From Tenericutes bacterium MO-XQ (GTDB lineage: Bacteria; Bacillota_I; Bacilli_A; Acholeplasmatales; Acholeplasmataceae), in the NCBI GenBank assembly GCA_002838185.1, contig CP017948.1:496001-560000 (forward strand): DNA of 64,000 nt, written 5' to 3'. Every line of letters begins with the position of its first letter. Positions within the stretch are counted from its first letter, which is position 1. The position numbers and the translations under genes are program-made. This document shows, one piece after another, positions 24,677 through 34,895 of this stretch. Below the pieces are notes generated by a model. The model was not told the origin of the DNA. It worked only from the letters and a program-made list of their open reading frames with translations, and searched no databases.

Positions 24677-26200
24677 TTACTTGATGATCAATGAATGTCC
24701 AGTCATCTCAGTAGGTTTTTTAACACCTAAAATATCTAGTAGAGTTGGTGCTACATCGCATAAAGCACCCGTGTTTACTTTAATGTTTTTATCTGTAATG
24801 ACTACAGGAACTAAGTTTGTTGTATGTGCTGTGTGAGGTGATCCATCTTCGGCACGCATTTTTTCAGCATTCCCATGGTCAGCAAGTACAATTGCTACAC
24901 CACCTATTGATAAAATAGCTTCAACAACATCTTTCGTACACTGATCAACAGTTTCTACAGCCTTTGTTGCAGCTTCGATAGATCCAGTATGACCAACCAT
25001 GTCAGGATTTGCAAAGTTTAGAATCATCGTGTCAAATTCTCCTGATTTAATGGCTTCAACAGCTTTATCTCTAACTTCATATGCGCTCATTTCAGGCATC
25101 ATATCGTAAGTTGCAACTTTAGGAGATTCAACTAAAATCTTTTTAGCACCTTTAAATTGTTTTTCACTACCACCATCAAAGAAGAAGGTAACGTGAGCAT
25201 ATTTTTCTGTTTCAGCAATTCTAAGTTGTTTTAAACCAGCGTTAGCAATCACTTCACCATAGATATTATCTAGTTTTTGTAAATCATAAGCTAAAGGTCC
25301 TTTAACAGCTTCATGATAATGCATCATAGAAACTAAGAAGATGTCTTTTAATGGATGATCGAGTTTAAATGTTGGTTTGCCTTCAGTCACAAATTGTTTT
25401 GTGCCTTCAGGATTAGATAAAGCAACAGACATACGAATCGCTCTATCTGGTCTAAAGTTAGCAAATAATACAGCATCATGATCTTCAATTAAACCTGCTT
25501 TATCAACTAAGAAAGGTTTAATGAACTCATCAGTAACATCTTGGTCATAAGAAGCTTGAATTCCTTTTAAAGGATCACTAAATGTTTCACCAGTACCTAA
25601 TACCATATTGTCATATGCTTGTTGCAGACGATCCCAGTTGTTGTCTCTATCCATTGCATAATAACGACCTGAAACAGTAGCAATCTTCATGCCATGATCA
25701 ATTAAATCTTTTAAGTAATCAATCCCTGCAGTTGGAGGTGTATCTCTACCATCCATAAATGCATGCATATATGGCGTAATTCCATTTTGGATTGCAAGAT
25801 CATGAAGCGCTTTGATGTGTGTTGGATATGAGTGAACACCACCATCAGAGACTAATCCCATGATGTGTAATTTTGAATTGTTTTTCTTTACATGTGCAAT
25901 CGCATCTAAAAATGCTTTATTTTTAAAGAAAGAACCATCTTTAATCGCAACATTAATTCTTGTTAATGATTGATAAACAACACGTCCAGCACCTAAATTT
26001 AAGTGACCGACTTCACTATTTCCCATTTGCCCTTCTGGAAGACCTACGGCTTCACCGCTTGCTTCTAAAGTGTTTGTTGGATATTCGCTAAAAAGTTTAT
26101 CTAAGAAAGGTTTTTTAGCTAGATATACGGCATTTGATTCACTTGGTTCACCAAGTCCGTATCCATCCATGATAATAAGACCTGCAAATTTTTTATTCAT
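24677..26200 (-). CDS. gpmI: 2,3-bisphosphoglycerate-independent phosphoglycerate mutase
   Basis: Glycolytic interconversion of 3- and 2-phosphoglycerate using two Mn2+ ions. IIMDGYGLGEPSESNAV at the N-terminus, nucleophile Ser in GQMGNSEVGHLNLGAGRV, FMDGRDTPP, NFANPDMVGHTG and LADHGNAEKM supply the metal ligands. 507 aa, full length. GGAGTTATT precedes the ATG. Neighbouring eno on the other strand catalyses the next step. Confidence 0.97.
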   Translation of the reverse strand: MNKKFAGLIIMDGYGLGEPSESNAVYLAKKPFLDKLFSEYPTNTLEASGEAVGLPEGQMGNSEVGHLNLGAGRVVYQSLTRINVAIKDGSFFKNKAFLDAIAHVKKNNSKLHIMGLVSDGGVHSYPTHIKALHDLAIQNGITPYMHAFMDGRDTPPTAGIDYLKDLIDHGMKIATVSGRYYAMDRDNNWDRLQQAYDNMVLGTGETFSDPLKGIQASYDQDVTDEFIKPFLVDKAGLIEDHDAVLFANFRPDRAIRMSVALSNPEGTKQFVTEGKPTFKLDHPLKDIFLVSMMHYHEAVKGPLAYDLQKLDNIYGEVIANAGLKQLRIAETEKYAHVTFFFDGGSEKQFKGAKKILVESPKVATYDMMPEMSAYEVRDKAVEAIKSGEFDTMILNFANPDMVGHTGSIEAATKAVETVDQCTKDVVEAILSIGGVAIVLADHGNAEKMRAEDGSPHTAHTTNLVPVVITDKNIKVNTGALCDVAPTLLDILGVKKPTEMTGHSLIIK

Positions 26201-26233
26201 AATAACTCCTTCACATACGTTTTTGTCACTTCT

Positions 26234-26262
26234 ATTATACTAAAAAATTATGAATAAGTTAA
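26234..26262 (-). promoter_or_regulatory. Probable gpmI promoter
   Basis: On the minus strand a perfect -10 TATAAT (26239-26234); the -35 (TTAACT-like) is weak. Confidence 0.45.
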
Positions 26263-26301
26263 ACATACTGAATGTAAAACGTTTACAGATGATAATATCT
26301 A

Positions 26302-26329
26302 TTGATTTTATTTAGAATTATGTTAAAAT
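26302..26329 (+). promoter_or_regulatory. Promoter of the FMN riboswitch-ribU unit
   Basis: TTGATT (26302-26307), 16-bp spacer, TAAAAT (26324-26329) preceded by TGt (extended -10). Confidence 0.7.
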
Positions 26330-26344
26330 ATGGGTGCAAAATAA

Positions 26345-26456
26345 AATACTTCGGGGCACCGTGTAATTCGGGACCGGCGGTAAAGTCCGCGAACCTTAGG
26401 GTTGAACTTGTGAAATTCAAGTACCGACAGTAAAGTCTGGATGGAAGAAGAATATG
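26345..26456 (+). promoter_or_regulatory. FMN riboswitch (RFN element)
   Basis: Flavin-sensing leader. Diagnostic segments in order: ACTTCGGGGCACCGTG, ATTCGGGACCGGCGGTAAAG with TCCGCGA, ACCGACAGTAAAGTCTGGATG and GGAAGAAGAAT closing the P1 stem. It is followed by an intrinsic terminator (26479-26506) and then ribU, so FMN should cause premature termination. This fills most of the 336 nt between gpmI and ribU. Confidence 0.96.
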
Positions 26457-26478
26457 TCATTTTTTGATGTCTCTTTTG

Positions 26479-26506
26479 TCGCCGAAGTAATTTGGCGATT
26501 TTTTAA
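26479..26506 (+). terminator. Riboswitch-controlled terminator
   Basis: Stem TCGCCGAA/TTTGGCGA with one G-T pair (26479-26486, 26491-26498), then TTTTTTAATT, just ahead of the ribU ribosome site. Confidence 0.85.
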
Positions 26507-26536
26507 TTAATTTATAAAAATCAGGAGGTCAAAAAA

Positions 26537-27202
26537 ATGTCAAATTACTTGCGCTTAAAAAAGATGTTGTATGTGGTATCACTTGCAGCGGTTTCGATTA
26601 TCTTATCGTTAATCGAAATTCCATGGTTTCCGCCATTTTCATTTCTAAAGATTGACTTTAGTGAAGTGGCTATCTTAGTTGCATTACTTGTATTAGGTAA
26701 CAAAGAAACGATTGTAGTTGTATTAATTAGAACGATTGCTAGAAGATTGTTTAGAGGATTTGATCCAGCAGATATGGTCGGTGAAGCTTTAGCGATGTTT
26801 GCATCTTTCTCAATTATCTTTGCTTATAATTTAGCTAAGAAATTCTTAAAAGATCATTCAAAACCTTTAATGATTGAAGTTGGTGTTAATCACAATAAGA
26901 TTACTTTAAAGGAATATATTGTTTATACTGCAACGATTGCAGTCACGTTAAGTATTATCTTAACAACAATCAATTTCTTTTTCGCAACACCACTATTCTT
27001 AACATTACCACCAATCGCGATGGCTGAAAGTGGTAGGGTCCATTTCTGGGCATTTAGTTTTATTGAAGATTCATTTTATACATTCGGTACATATTTAGCA
27101 TTTATTTTAACTGCTTATATTCCATTTAACTTAGTTAAAGGATCTGTTGTAACGATTGTGTTCTTATTATTAAAACCAAGAATAAAATATTTAGAATTAT
27201 AA
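26537..27202 (+). CDS. ribU: Riboflavin ECF transporter substrate-binding protein RibU
   Basis: Membrane S component that binds riboflavin and works with the shared EcfA/A'/T module encoded elsewhere. 221 aa, about six hydrophobic segments. The N-terminal IIEIPWFPPFSFLKIDFSEVAIL-type segment (WFPPFSFLKIDFSE) is typical of RibU. AGGAGG precedes the ATG. The FMN riboswitch upstream independently supports flavin uptake as the role. A terminator follows directly, so the gene is transcribed alone. Confidence 0.95.
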   Translation: MSNYLRLKKMLYVVSLAAVSIILSLIEIPWFPPFSFLKIDFSEVAILVALLVLGNKETIVVVLIRTIARRLFRGFDPADMVGEALAMFASFSIIFAYNLAKKFLKDHSKPLMIEVGVNHNKITLKEYIVYTATIAVTLSIILTTINFFFATPLFLTLPPIAMAESGRVHFWAFSFIEDSFYTFGTYLAFILTAYIPFNLVKGSVVTIVFLLLKPRIKYLEL

Positions 27203-27207
27203 ATGAT

Positions 27208-27238
27208 AGATGATAGGTGATGCCTATCATCTTTTTTT
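27208..27238 (+). terminator. ribU terminator
   Basis: Perfect 10-bp stem AGATGATAGG/CCTATCATCT (27208-27217, 27223-27232), then TTTTTT. Confidence 0.88.
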
Positions 27239-27242
27239 AACA

Positions 27243-27297
27243 TATTTTACCAATGTCGACATATAACTTAGATTTTATGTATTGTTTTGGTAAAATA
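27243..27297. repeat. 11-bp inverted repeat around a promoter
   Basis: TATTTTACCAA (27243-27253) and its exact reverse complement TTGGTAAAATA (27287-27297), 33 nt apart. The right arm contains the extended -10 of the downstream gene. Confidence 0.5.
27288..27296 (+). promoter_or_regulatory. Extended -10 promoter of the membrane-protein gene
   Basis: TGGTAAAAT: TGn plus TAAAAT (27291-27296), 28 nt before the start codon. Confidence 0.5.
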
Positions 27298-27324
27298 GAG
27301 ATAAACAACAAATGGAGATTAGAC

Positions 27325-27795
27325 ATGGGATTAAAAGAACAATTTAGAAAACCAATTCATAAACAAGATTTATTTTCAGTTATATATCAAGCGTTATTTA
27401 TGGCATTTACAGGTGGTATCCTAATCGGTGCTGTACTTTTATTGATGATCAGACTTCTAGGCTTCGAGTTGTCTTGGCTTATGCTATTTGTTTTAGCTAT
27501 GTTAACCGCAAGACGCATTAAACAAGCAACTTATGAAAAACATATTATATTTAGTATCATTAGTGTTTTAGCTTTTATTTTAGGATACTACATTATGAAT
27601 GTCACAGCTTATGCAGGTATGATCTTTACAACGACAGGATCAGTGTCAAATATTCCTTTTGATCTTATATTAAATCCGGTATATTACTTTTATTTTTTAT
27701 ATCCATTGAGCTCAACTTTTTTTCAAGTAAGTAACATATTAGAAATTGTATTCTTCGTTATAGCGATACATTATGCATTTAAGTATAGCAAGTAA
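27325..27795 (+). CDS. Predicted membrane protein of unknown function
   Basis: 156 aa with about four to five hydrophobic segments (approximately 18-45, 48-62, 73-95, 115-132, 136-152) and a short basic N-terminus. No family recognised. The frame is open back to 27253, but the first 24 residues lie over the promoter; ATG 27325 follows TGGAG and starts a clean MGLKEQF. It sits between ribU and eno with its own promoter. Confidence 0.7.
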   Translation: MGLKEQFRKPIHKQDLFSVIYQALFMAFTGGILIGAVLLLMIRLLGFELSWLMLFVLAMLTARRIKQATYEKHIIFSIISVLAFILGYYIMNVTAYAGMIFTTTGSVSNIPFDLILNPVYYFYFLYPLSSTFFQVSNILEIVFFVIAIHYAFKYSK

Positions 27796-27817
27796 ACGTT
27801 TTTATAAAGTTTATACC

Positions 27818-27846
27818 TTTATTTAACACATGAAATTGTGTATAAT
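27818..27846 (+). promoter_or_regulatory. Probable eno promoter
   Basis: TGTATAAT with perfect -10 TATAAT (27841-27846); poor -35 (TTTATT at 27818-27823). Confidence 0.5.
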
Positions 27847-27881
27847 AGATATGGTAAATTAAACAGGCAAAAACTATATAA

Positions 27882-29189
<1,308 letters not shown>

Positions 29190-29206
29190 ATTAAGGATTT
29201 AACTAG

Positions 29207-29235
29207 AAAACGCATGAATTTCATGCGTTTTTTTG
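29207..29235 (+). terminator. eno terminator
   Basis: Stem AAACGCATGA/TCATGCGTTT around a very short loop (29208-29230), then TTTTGT. Confidence 0.85.
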
Positions 29236-29275
29236 TAATATTTATCACTGGAATAAAGCGATGCATTTGATAATA

Positions 29276-29284
29276 TGATATAAT
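29276..29284 (+). promoter_or_regulatory. Extended -10 promoter of rnr
   Basis: TGATATAAT: TGn plus perfect TATAAT (29279-29284), 16 nt before the ATG. Confidence 0.6.
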
Positions 29285-29300
29285 ACTAACGAGGTATACT

Positions 29301-31304
29301 ATGGAAAATATATATTTAGAGTTTTATAAAGAACAAACAAGAAAATTACATAAAGATACATTTAAAGATATCGATGTGAATGATTATCAATATCTTATCT
29401 TTGAAGATCCTTATATCATGCTTGATCATGATATATTAATTGGTAGACTTGATCGCAAAAAATCATTTGGATTTTTAAGACAAGAACTAGAAGATATCTA
29501 TATTGAATATCAACATTTATCAGATGCAATGCACGATGATATTGTACTGGTTAAAGAAGATGTTGAACCAAAAGTGGTTTATATCGTTGAACGTGCACTA
29601 AAAGTTTTAATCGCAACCGTTAGAAAACATAAAAAAGGGTTGTTTTTTGAGCCTGAAGAATTTATAGAAAAAAGATTATTTGTTGATGAATATCCAGGAC
29701 TTGTTGAAGGACATGTTGTTTTACTAGAAGTTGACTCAATCGATAAATTAACAGTTAATTCACATGTCAAAAAAGTCATTGGACATGTCAATGATCCAGA
29801 TATCAATACATTAAAAATTGTTCATGCATACGAATGGCCAGATCATTTTCCTAAAGATGTGATGGATGATCTTGATAACATTTCTGTTGATATTGAACAA
29901 GAGAAAAAACAAAGACTTGATTTAACCAATGATTTAATCATCACCATTGATGGTGCTGATGCTAAGGATTTAGATGATGCGATTAGCTTAAGATATGAAG
30001 ACGGAAAGTATTATTTAGGTGTTCATATTGCAGATGTTAGTCACTATGTTAGAAATGGATCATTTTTAGATATTGAAGCTTATAATCGTTCAACAAGTGT
30101 TTATTTAGCAGATCGAGTCATTCCAATGCTACCGCATTTACTTTCAAATGATAAGTGTTCATTAAATCCTGATGAATTAAAACTAACACTATCATGTATG
30201 ATGACTTTAGATGAAAACGCAAAAGTTATTGATTATGATATTCAAAAGAGTTTTATCACTTCAAAAAGAAGAATGACTTATAGTGAAGTTAATCAGTTTT
30301 TAAAAGACGGAAAATCACTTGGAAATAAAGAAATAGAAGACATGCTTTTAAGCATGAATGAACTGTCATTAAAATTAAAACAAATTCGTAAAAAACGTGG
30401 TGAAATTGAGTTTGAAAGTAGTGAATTAGGATTTATTGTTGATAAACAAGGAAAAGTATTAGATGTTTATGAAAGATCTACTGATGATGCAGAAGAGTTA
30501 ATTGAATCATTTATGTTAATTGCAAATGAAACGGTTGCGTTTCACATGCATCACGCAGACCTACCTTCAATTTATAGAATCCATGAAAAACCAGATGTAG
30601 TAAAACTTAAAAATGCATTACAAATGGTTTCTAGATTAGGTTTTAGTGTCAACATGAAACAATTGGGAAGACCTGAACCACTTCAAATGATTACTAAAAA
30701 TACATTAAACACACCATATAGCTATGTTGTACATATGCTACTTTTAAGAGCGATGCAAAAAGCGAAGTATTCACATCAAAAAGATATCCATTATGGGCTA
30801 GGTGCAACTTATTATACACACTTTACATCGCCAATTAGAAGATATCCAGATTTAATACTACATAGACTCATTCACTTATTTGTTTTAGGTGAAGCTAAGG
30901 ACTTGAAAAAACAAATCTATCATTATGAAGCAGTCATGCCAGATATCGCTAAACATACATCTGACCAAGAAAGAAAAGCTGTACAAATGGAAAGAGATGT
31001 TGCTAAACTTAAGAGTTGTGAGTTTATGGAAGATAAAGTGGGTAACTACTTTAAAGCAACCATTACACAAATGATGCCAAGTGGTATGTTTGTAAAACTA
31101 TTAAATGGTATTGAAGGATTTGTACCATTAAGGGAATTAGATGATTATTATATGTATAATGAATCACTATTAACTTATATTGGACGAAGAGGAAAGAAAT
31201 ATCGACTAGGAGATCAAGTTAAAGTTGAACTTTTAAAAGTTGATGTGAGTGAAAAGAAGATGGACTTTACCATCGTTGATAAAAAGAAAAACAAAAAGAA
31301 ATAA
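29301..31304 (+). CDS. rnr: Ribonuclease R
   Basis: 3'-5' exoribonuclease that degrades structured RNA and, with tmRNA-SmpB, stalled mRNAs. The RNB catalytic motif DGADAKDLDDAISL carries the metal Asp residues; HIADVSHYV, NDKCSLNP and HFTSPIRRYPDL follow. A C-terminal S1 domain (TQMMPSGMFVKLLNGIEGFV) and Lys-rich tail close the protein. At 667 aa it is ~100 residues shorter than Bacillus RNase R, with a reduced N-terminal region. GAGG precedes the ATG. smpB follows after 13 nt, the conserved pairing. Confidence 0.94.
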   Translation: MENIYLEFYKEQTRKLHKDTFKDIDVNDYQYLIFEDPYIMLDHDILIGRLDRKKSFGFLRQELEDIYIEYQHLSDAMHDDIVLVKEDVEPKVVYIVERALKVLIATVRKHKKGLFFEPEEFIEKRLFVDEYPGLVEGHVVLLEVDSIDKLTVNSHVKKVIGHVNDPDINTLKIVHAYEWPDHFPKDVMDDLDNISVDIEQEKKQRLDLTNDLIITIDGADAKDLDDAISLRYEDGKYYLGVHIADVSHYVRNGSFLDIEAYNRSTSVYLADRVIPMLPHLLSNDKCSLNPDELKLTLSCMMTLDENAKVIDYDIQKSFITSKRRMTYSEVNQFLKDGKSLGNKEIEDMLLSMNELSLKLKQIRKKRGEIEFESSELGFIVDKQGKVLDVYERSTDDAEELIESFMLIANETVAFHMHHADLPSIYRIHEKPDVVKLKNALQMVSRLGFSVNMKQLGRPEPLQMITKNTLNTPYSYVVHMLLLRAMQKAKYSHQKDIHYGLGATYYTHFTSPIRRYPDLILHRLIHLFVLGEAKDLKKQIYHYEAVMPDIAKHTSDQERKAVQMERDVAKLKSCEFMEDKVGNYFKATITQMMPSGMFVKLLNGIEGFVPLRELDDYYMYNESLLTYIGRRGKKYRLGDQVKVELLKVDVSEKKMDFTIVDKKKNKKK

Positions 31305-31317
31305 AGAGGTTTAAGGC

Positions 31318-31761
31318 ATGAAGATTATCAGTCAAAATAAAAAAGCCAGACACGATTATTTTATCGAAGAAACCTATGAAGCGGGTATTAAGCTTATGGG
31401 TAGTGAGATTAAATCAATTAGACAAGGAAAGGTTAACTTAAGTGATAGCTATGTCACTTTTAAAGATGGAGAAGCCTTTATTTTAAACATGCATATTTCT
31501 AAATATGATTATTCTAATAGATATAACCACGATGAAACTAGAACAAGAAAAATATTACTTCATAAAAATGAAATCTTAAAACTTTTTGGTAAAACTAGAG
31601 AACAAGGCTATGCAGTCATTCCTTTAAAAGTATATTTGAAAGATGGGCTAGCTAAAGTTGAAGTTGGTCTTGCAAAAGGTAAGAAAGATTATGATAAACG
31701 TCAAACCTTAAAAGAAAAAGATGCGCAAAAACGCATGGATAAAATCTTAAAGCACAGGTGA
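31318..31761 (+). CDS. smpB: SsrA-binding protein SmpB
   Basis: tmRNA partner in trans-translation rescue of stalled ribosomes. [37 protein letters not shown] and [21 protein letters not shown] are diagnostic. 147 aa. Its TGA overlaps the ribosome site of the following patatin gene. The rnr-smpB pairing matches their shared role in non-stop decay. Confidence 0.97.
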   Translation: MKIISQNKKARHDYFIEETYEAGIKLMGSEIKSIRQGKVNLSDSYVTFKDGEAFILNMHISKYDYSNRYNHDETRTRKILLHKNEILKLFGKTREQGYAVIPLKVYLKDGLAKVEVGLAKGKKDYDKRQTLKEKDAQKRMDKILKHR

Positions 31762-31766
31762 ATGAA

Positions 31767-32657
31767 ATGAAAGTCAAAGTTGGATTAGCTCTTGGTGGTG
31801 GGGGAGCACGAGGATCTTACCAAATCGGTGTATTAGAAGCATTTAGACAAGAAGGATTACTCAAAGATATTAAACATGTTTCTGGAACATCGATTGGTGC
31901 CATCAATACCATGATGGTCATGGCTAATTTTAGTTATGAACGCATGTTAGAGACTTGGGAAAAAATTGAAAACAGAGATATTTATGGAAAGAAATTTGAT
32001 AAGTTCAAGTTTGATAAACAAGGTCTTTTTAGTTTGCAAGATGTTTTTGAAAAGCTTTCAAAAGAAGTGACATTAAGTGAAATTAGAGAAAGTAAAATCC
32101 ATGGATATGCAACAGCTGCAAAATTAAAAAAAGGTAGTTTGCTTGATCAAGTATTAATCCATAGAATGGAAAAAGAAGTATTTAACTTAAATGAGTTTAA
32201 AGATCCTTTAAAAGCAGTTTTAGCAAGCGCATCGATTCCTATTTTATTTGGGACTACAGAAATCGATGATGAAGCTTATGTCGATGGTGGTGCATTAGAC
32301 AATTGTCCAATCGAACCACTTATTGATGCAGGATGCAATGTAATTTTAACCATCCCTATTGATGGTATGTTTAGCAAAAGAAAATATAAGAATCATGCCA
32401 TTTGTCTTGTAAATTTTGAAACACACTATTTATTTAAACTCATTCCTTATGACATCTTGGATTTTAAAACGGATGATATTAAGAAAAAGGCATTATATGG
32501 CGAAAAAATGGGATATGCACTGATTAATAAATTAAGAGATGAGAACATACTTGACGATCAAAACCAGTGGCACATTAAAGATGAGTTCACATACATTTCT
32601 ATGACAAAAGAGTCAGAAAAACTAATTAGAGATGAGGTTAAAGCATTATGGACTTAA
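31767..32657 (+). CDS. Patatin-like phospholipase
   Basis: Cytoplasmic serine lipase or acyl hydrolase. Oxyanion motif GGGGARG, nucleophile elbow GTSIG, and catalytic Asp in VDGGALDN form the patatin Ser-Asp dyad. 296 aa, no signal peptide. GTG 31758 is in frame, but AGGTGA (31756-31761) is the ribosome site for ATG 31767. It overlaps the PAP2 gene at its 3' end by 10 nt, giving a likely phospholipid-turnover unit of patatin and PAP2 phosphatase. Confidence 0.9.
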   Translation: MKVKVGLALGGGGARGSYQIGVLEAFRQEGLLKDIKHVSGTSIGAINTMMVMANFSYERMLETWEKIENRDIYGKKFDKFKFDKQGLFSLQDVFEKLSKEVTLSEIRESKIHGYATAAKLKKGSLLDQVLIHRMEKEVFNLNEFKDPLKAVLASASIPILFGTTEIDDEAYVDGGALDNCPIEPLIDAGCNVILTIPIDGMFSKRKYKNHAICLVNFETHYLFKLIPYDILDFKTDDIKKKALYGEKMGYALINKLRDENILDDQNQWHIKDEFTYISMTKESEKLIRDEVKALWT

Positions 32658-33499
32658 GGATTATTGAATTTATGGGATTGATTAGAAATCCAGCATTAGA
32701 TTGGTTTTTCTATATCACAACAAATTTAGGCGATCAATATGCATTTATATTCATAGCTGCTATATTGTATTGGACATTTGATAAAAAATATGCACATAAA
32801 TTTGCGTTAACTTTTATGGCAAGTGCAATCATCAATACTGGATTAAAAGAACTGATCAAAAGACCAAGACCTTATACAGTTGATGGCGTAGAGCCACCAT
32901 TTGGATATGAAACACAAGGGTATTCATTTCCAAGTGGTCATGCGCAAGCTGCTGGGGTGTTAGGATATACGTTTTATGATTTATCTAAAAAAACAAAATG
33001 GACATGGTTGAAATGGGTAGCCCTATTCATTGTGATTGTTGTTCCATTATCAAGAGTGTATTTGGCACAACATTACCTATCAGATGTGATTGTAGGTTTA
33101 CTCTTAAGTATTATCATCTCAATTTATATGTTTAAGCTCATTGATAAAATGAATGATAAAGAAGAAATCTATACGCTTTATGCAATACCTTTATTTGTCA
33201 TACTAATGATTTTTGTACAAAATCATGATTTATATATTGCAGCTGGAGGATTTATTGGATTTGCACTAGGATATTTTTTAGAAAAAAGATATGTTAAGTT
33301 TAGTGTTGAAGCTAAGCCTATGACTCAAGTATTAAAAGTCTTATTAGGTATTATCATTGCACTAGCAATTAAAGAAGGACTCAAACTAATCTTTCCAGAT
33401 ATTTTAATCTTTGATTTCATTAGATATTTATTGATTGGAGGATGGGCTGCACTTGGTGCACCTTATATATTCAAATATGTCTTTAAAAACAATCATTAA
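32648..33499 (+). CDS. PAP2-family membrane phosphatase
   Basis: Integral membrane acid phosphatase family acting on phosphatidate, prenyl pyrophosphates or similar lipids. The three motifs are complete: KRPRPY (motif 1), PSGHAQAA (motif 2) and SRVYLAQHYLSDVI (motif 3). About seven to eight hydrophobic segments over 283 aa, longer than the minimal family. The N-terminal half holds the catalytic domain and the C-terminal ~110 residues are further membrane segments. Start ATG 32648 lies in the last codons of the patatin gene. The substrate cannot be deduced; undecaprenyl pyrophosphate is less likely in a wall-less cell. Confidence 0.9.
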   Translation: MDLRIIEFMGLIRNPALDWFFYITTNLGDQYAFIFIAAILYWTFDKKYAHKFALTFMASAIINTGLKELIKRPRPYTVDGVEPPFGYETQGYSFPSGHAQAAGVLGYTFYDLSKKTKWTWLKWVALFIVIVVPLSRVYLAQHYLSDVIVGLLLSIIISIYMFKLIDKMNDKEEIYTLYAIPLFVILMIFVQNHDLYIAAGGFIGFALGYFLEKRYVKFSVEAKPMTQVLKVLLGIIIALAIKEGLKLIFPDILIFDFIRYLLIGGWAALGAPYIFKYVFKNNH

Positions 33500-33923
33500 A
33501 AAATCATTTGACGAACTTTCAAATGAGGAGTTATACGATATCTTAGATTTACGATATACAGTCTTTATGATGGAACAAAAAATCATTTATGTCGATACCG
33601 ATTATAAAGATCAAAAATGTATGCATTACTTCATTAAAAATGATGAAGGTAAAATCATATCTTACTTAAGACTCATCCCAAAAGGATTAAAATATGATGA
33701 GTACTCGATCGGAAGAGTCGTTACAGATGCTAACTATAGAAAAAAAGGATTAGCAACCAACCTTATCGAAGAAGTAAAAAAAGATCTTAAAGGTGAAGCC
33801 ATCAGAATTTCTGCACAAGCTTATTTAGAAGACTATTATAAAAAACTAGGTTTTCATACTGTAAAAGATCGTTATATTGAAGAAGGCATTCCACATTTTG
33901 AAATGCTTTGCGAGAATAAATAA
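33477..33923 (+). CDS. GNAT family N-acetyltransferase (ElaA-like)
   Basis: 148 aa. The acetyl-CoA loop is in SIGRVVTDANYRKKGLATNLIEE (R-x-x-G-x-A form RKKGLA), and LRYTVFMMEQKI is the ElaA-type N-terminal signature. C-terminal QAYLEDYYKKLGF is typical of GNAT. The start is not certain: ATG 33477 lies 23 nt inside the PAP2 gene, without an obvious ribosome site, so translation is probably coupled. Substrate unknown. Confidence 0.85.
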   Translation: MSLKTIIKKSFDELSNEELYDILDLRYTVFMMEQKIIYVDTDYKDQKCMHYFIKNDEGKIISYLRLIPKGLKYDEYSIGRVVTDANYRKKGLATNLIEEVKKDLKGEAIRISAQAYLEDYYKKLGFHTVKDRYIEEGIPHFEMLCENK

Positions 33924-33927
33924 ACAA

Positions 33928-33960
33928 AAGGTCACTTCGTTTTGAAGTGACCTTATTTCT
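33928..33960. terminator. Bidirectional terminator
   Basis: Perfect 11-bp stem AAGGTCACTTC/GAAGTGACCTT (33928-33938, 33944-33954), T-rich on both sides; serves the GNAT gene and the convergent membrane-protein gene. Confidence 0.85.
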
Positions 33961-34859
33961 TATTCTATAACTGTACTATATTCATCTTTTTTAATTTTAA
34001 CAAAAACAGCACTTATCCCTAAAACTCCAAACAATAATGACATACCTAACATTTCAAAAAATATTGAACTTATAACATCACTATATAAGACAGTTCTAAA
34101 AGGTACATTATTGATGATCGCAAGCATTTCAATAATCCCAAAATTAGATAAGATAATCATGACAAGTGCAACAACACTTACCATAAACTTAGTTGACTTA
34201 ATTGTATTTCCACCAAACATCATAAAGCCTTTATATGCTGCATATCCTGTTAAGAAAGTAAGGATACCAACATACCATCCAAACCAAACAGCAATCGCAT
34301 AAGGAATGACACCGATGAATGCACCAAGGATTGTTCCAAGTAATGGATTTAATCCATTTTTTTGACTTTCTTTCTCTTTTCTAAGCGCTTCGTTTTTAAG
34401 CATAGCTTCTTGTTTACAGTGTTCATGTGCTGGAAGTTTGATGTTATTAATGTAAATGGTTGTATCTGGATTTTCTTCTTGACAATAAACACATGTTTTC
34501 TTAGGTTGTACATCTAAAGTTAAAAGATAATTGATAATTTTTGTATAAATCTCTTTAAACATTTCTGAATTAATGCCTTTAAATCCTTCGTTTAGTCTTA
34601 AGGTTAATAAATCTTTTCCAACAGTATATTTGAAAATTCTAAGTTCTTTTTTATGATCTGAGATAAATTGATCGACTCTACCAACGACCTCATCTGTAAT
34701 TTTTTCCATTGGAATATACAAGATCTTAAAATTATCTTGCGAGTTTGCATAACTGATGTTTTGAAATAAAGTATATGTGAATTCTTGATAAGTACCATAT
34801 ACTTTTTGTTTGTCAAACTCTAAGTTTAGTTCAGTTGCTATTTTTTTAACTGTAGCCAT
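33960..34859 (-). CDS. Membrane protein with a zinc-knuckle-like cluster, unknown function
   Basis: 299 aa. The N-terminal ~115 residues are soluble and mixed alpha/beta. A Cys/His cluster follows: Cys123-x2-Cys126 and His145/His147-Cys148, a plausible zinc site. Then a charged helix rich in Lys/Glu (about 150-168) and about five hydrophobic segments (approximately 172-195, 197-212, 225-248, 265-290). I do not recognise the family. GGAGGG lies upstream of ATG 34859. It is transcribed alone, converging on the GNAT gene. Confidence 0.72.
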   Translation of the reverse strand: MATVKKIATELNLEFDKQKVYGTYQEFTYTLFQNISYANSQDNFKILYIPMEKITDEVVGRVDQFISDHKKELRIFKYTVGKDLLTLRLNEGFKGINSEMFKEIYTKIINYLLTLDVQPKKTCVYCQEENPDTTIYINNIKLPAHEHCKQEAMLKNEALRKEKESQKNGLNPLLGTILGAFIGVIPYAIAVWFGWYVGILTFLTGYAAYKGFMMFGGNTIKSTKFMVSVVALVMIILSNFGIIEMLAIINNVPFRTVLYSDVISSIFFEMLGMSLLFGVLGISAVFVKIKKDEYSTVIE

Positions 34860-34895
34860 GTTTAAAAACCCTCCGTATTGTATACATTTGAGATT

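Noticed and set aside
24654..24836. Plus-strand frame antisense to gpmI
   Set aside because: Lies wholly over conserved gpmI codons and the terminator, with no ribosome site.
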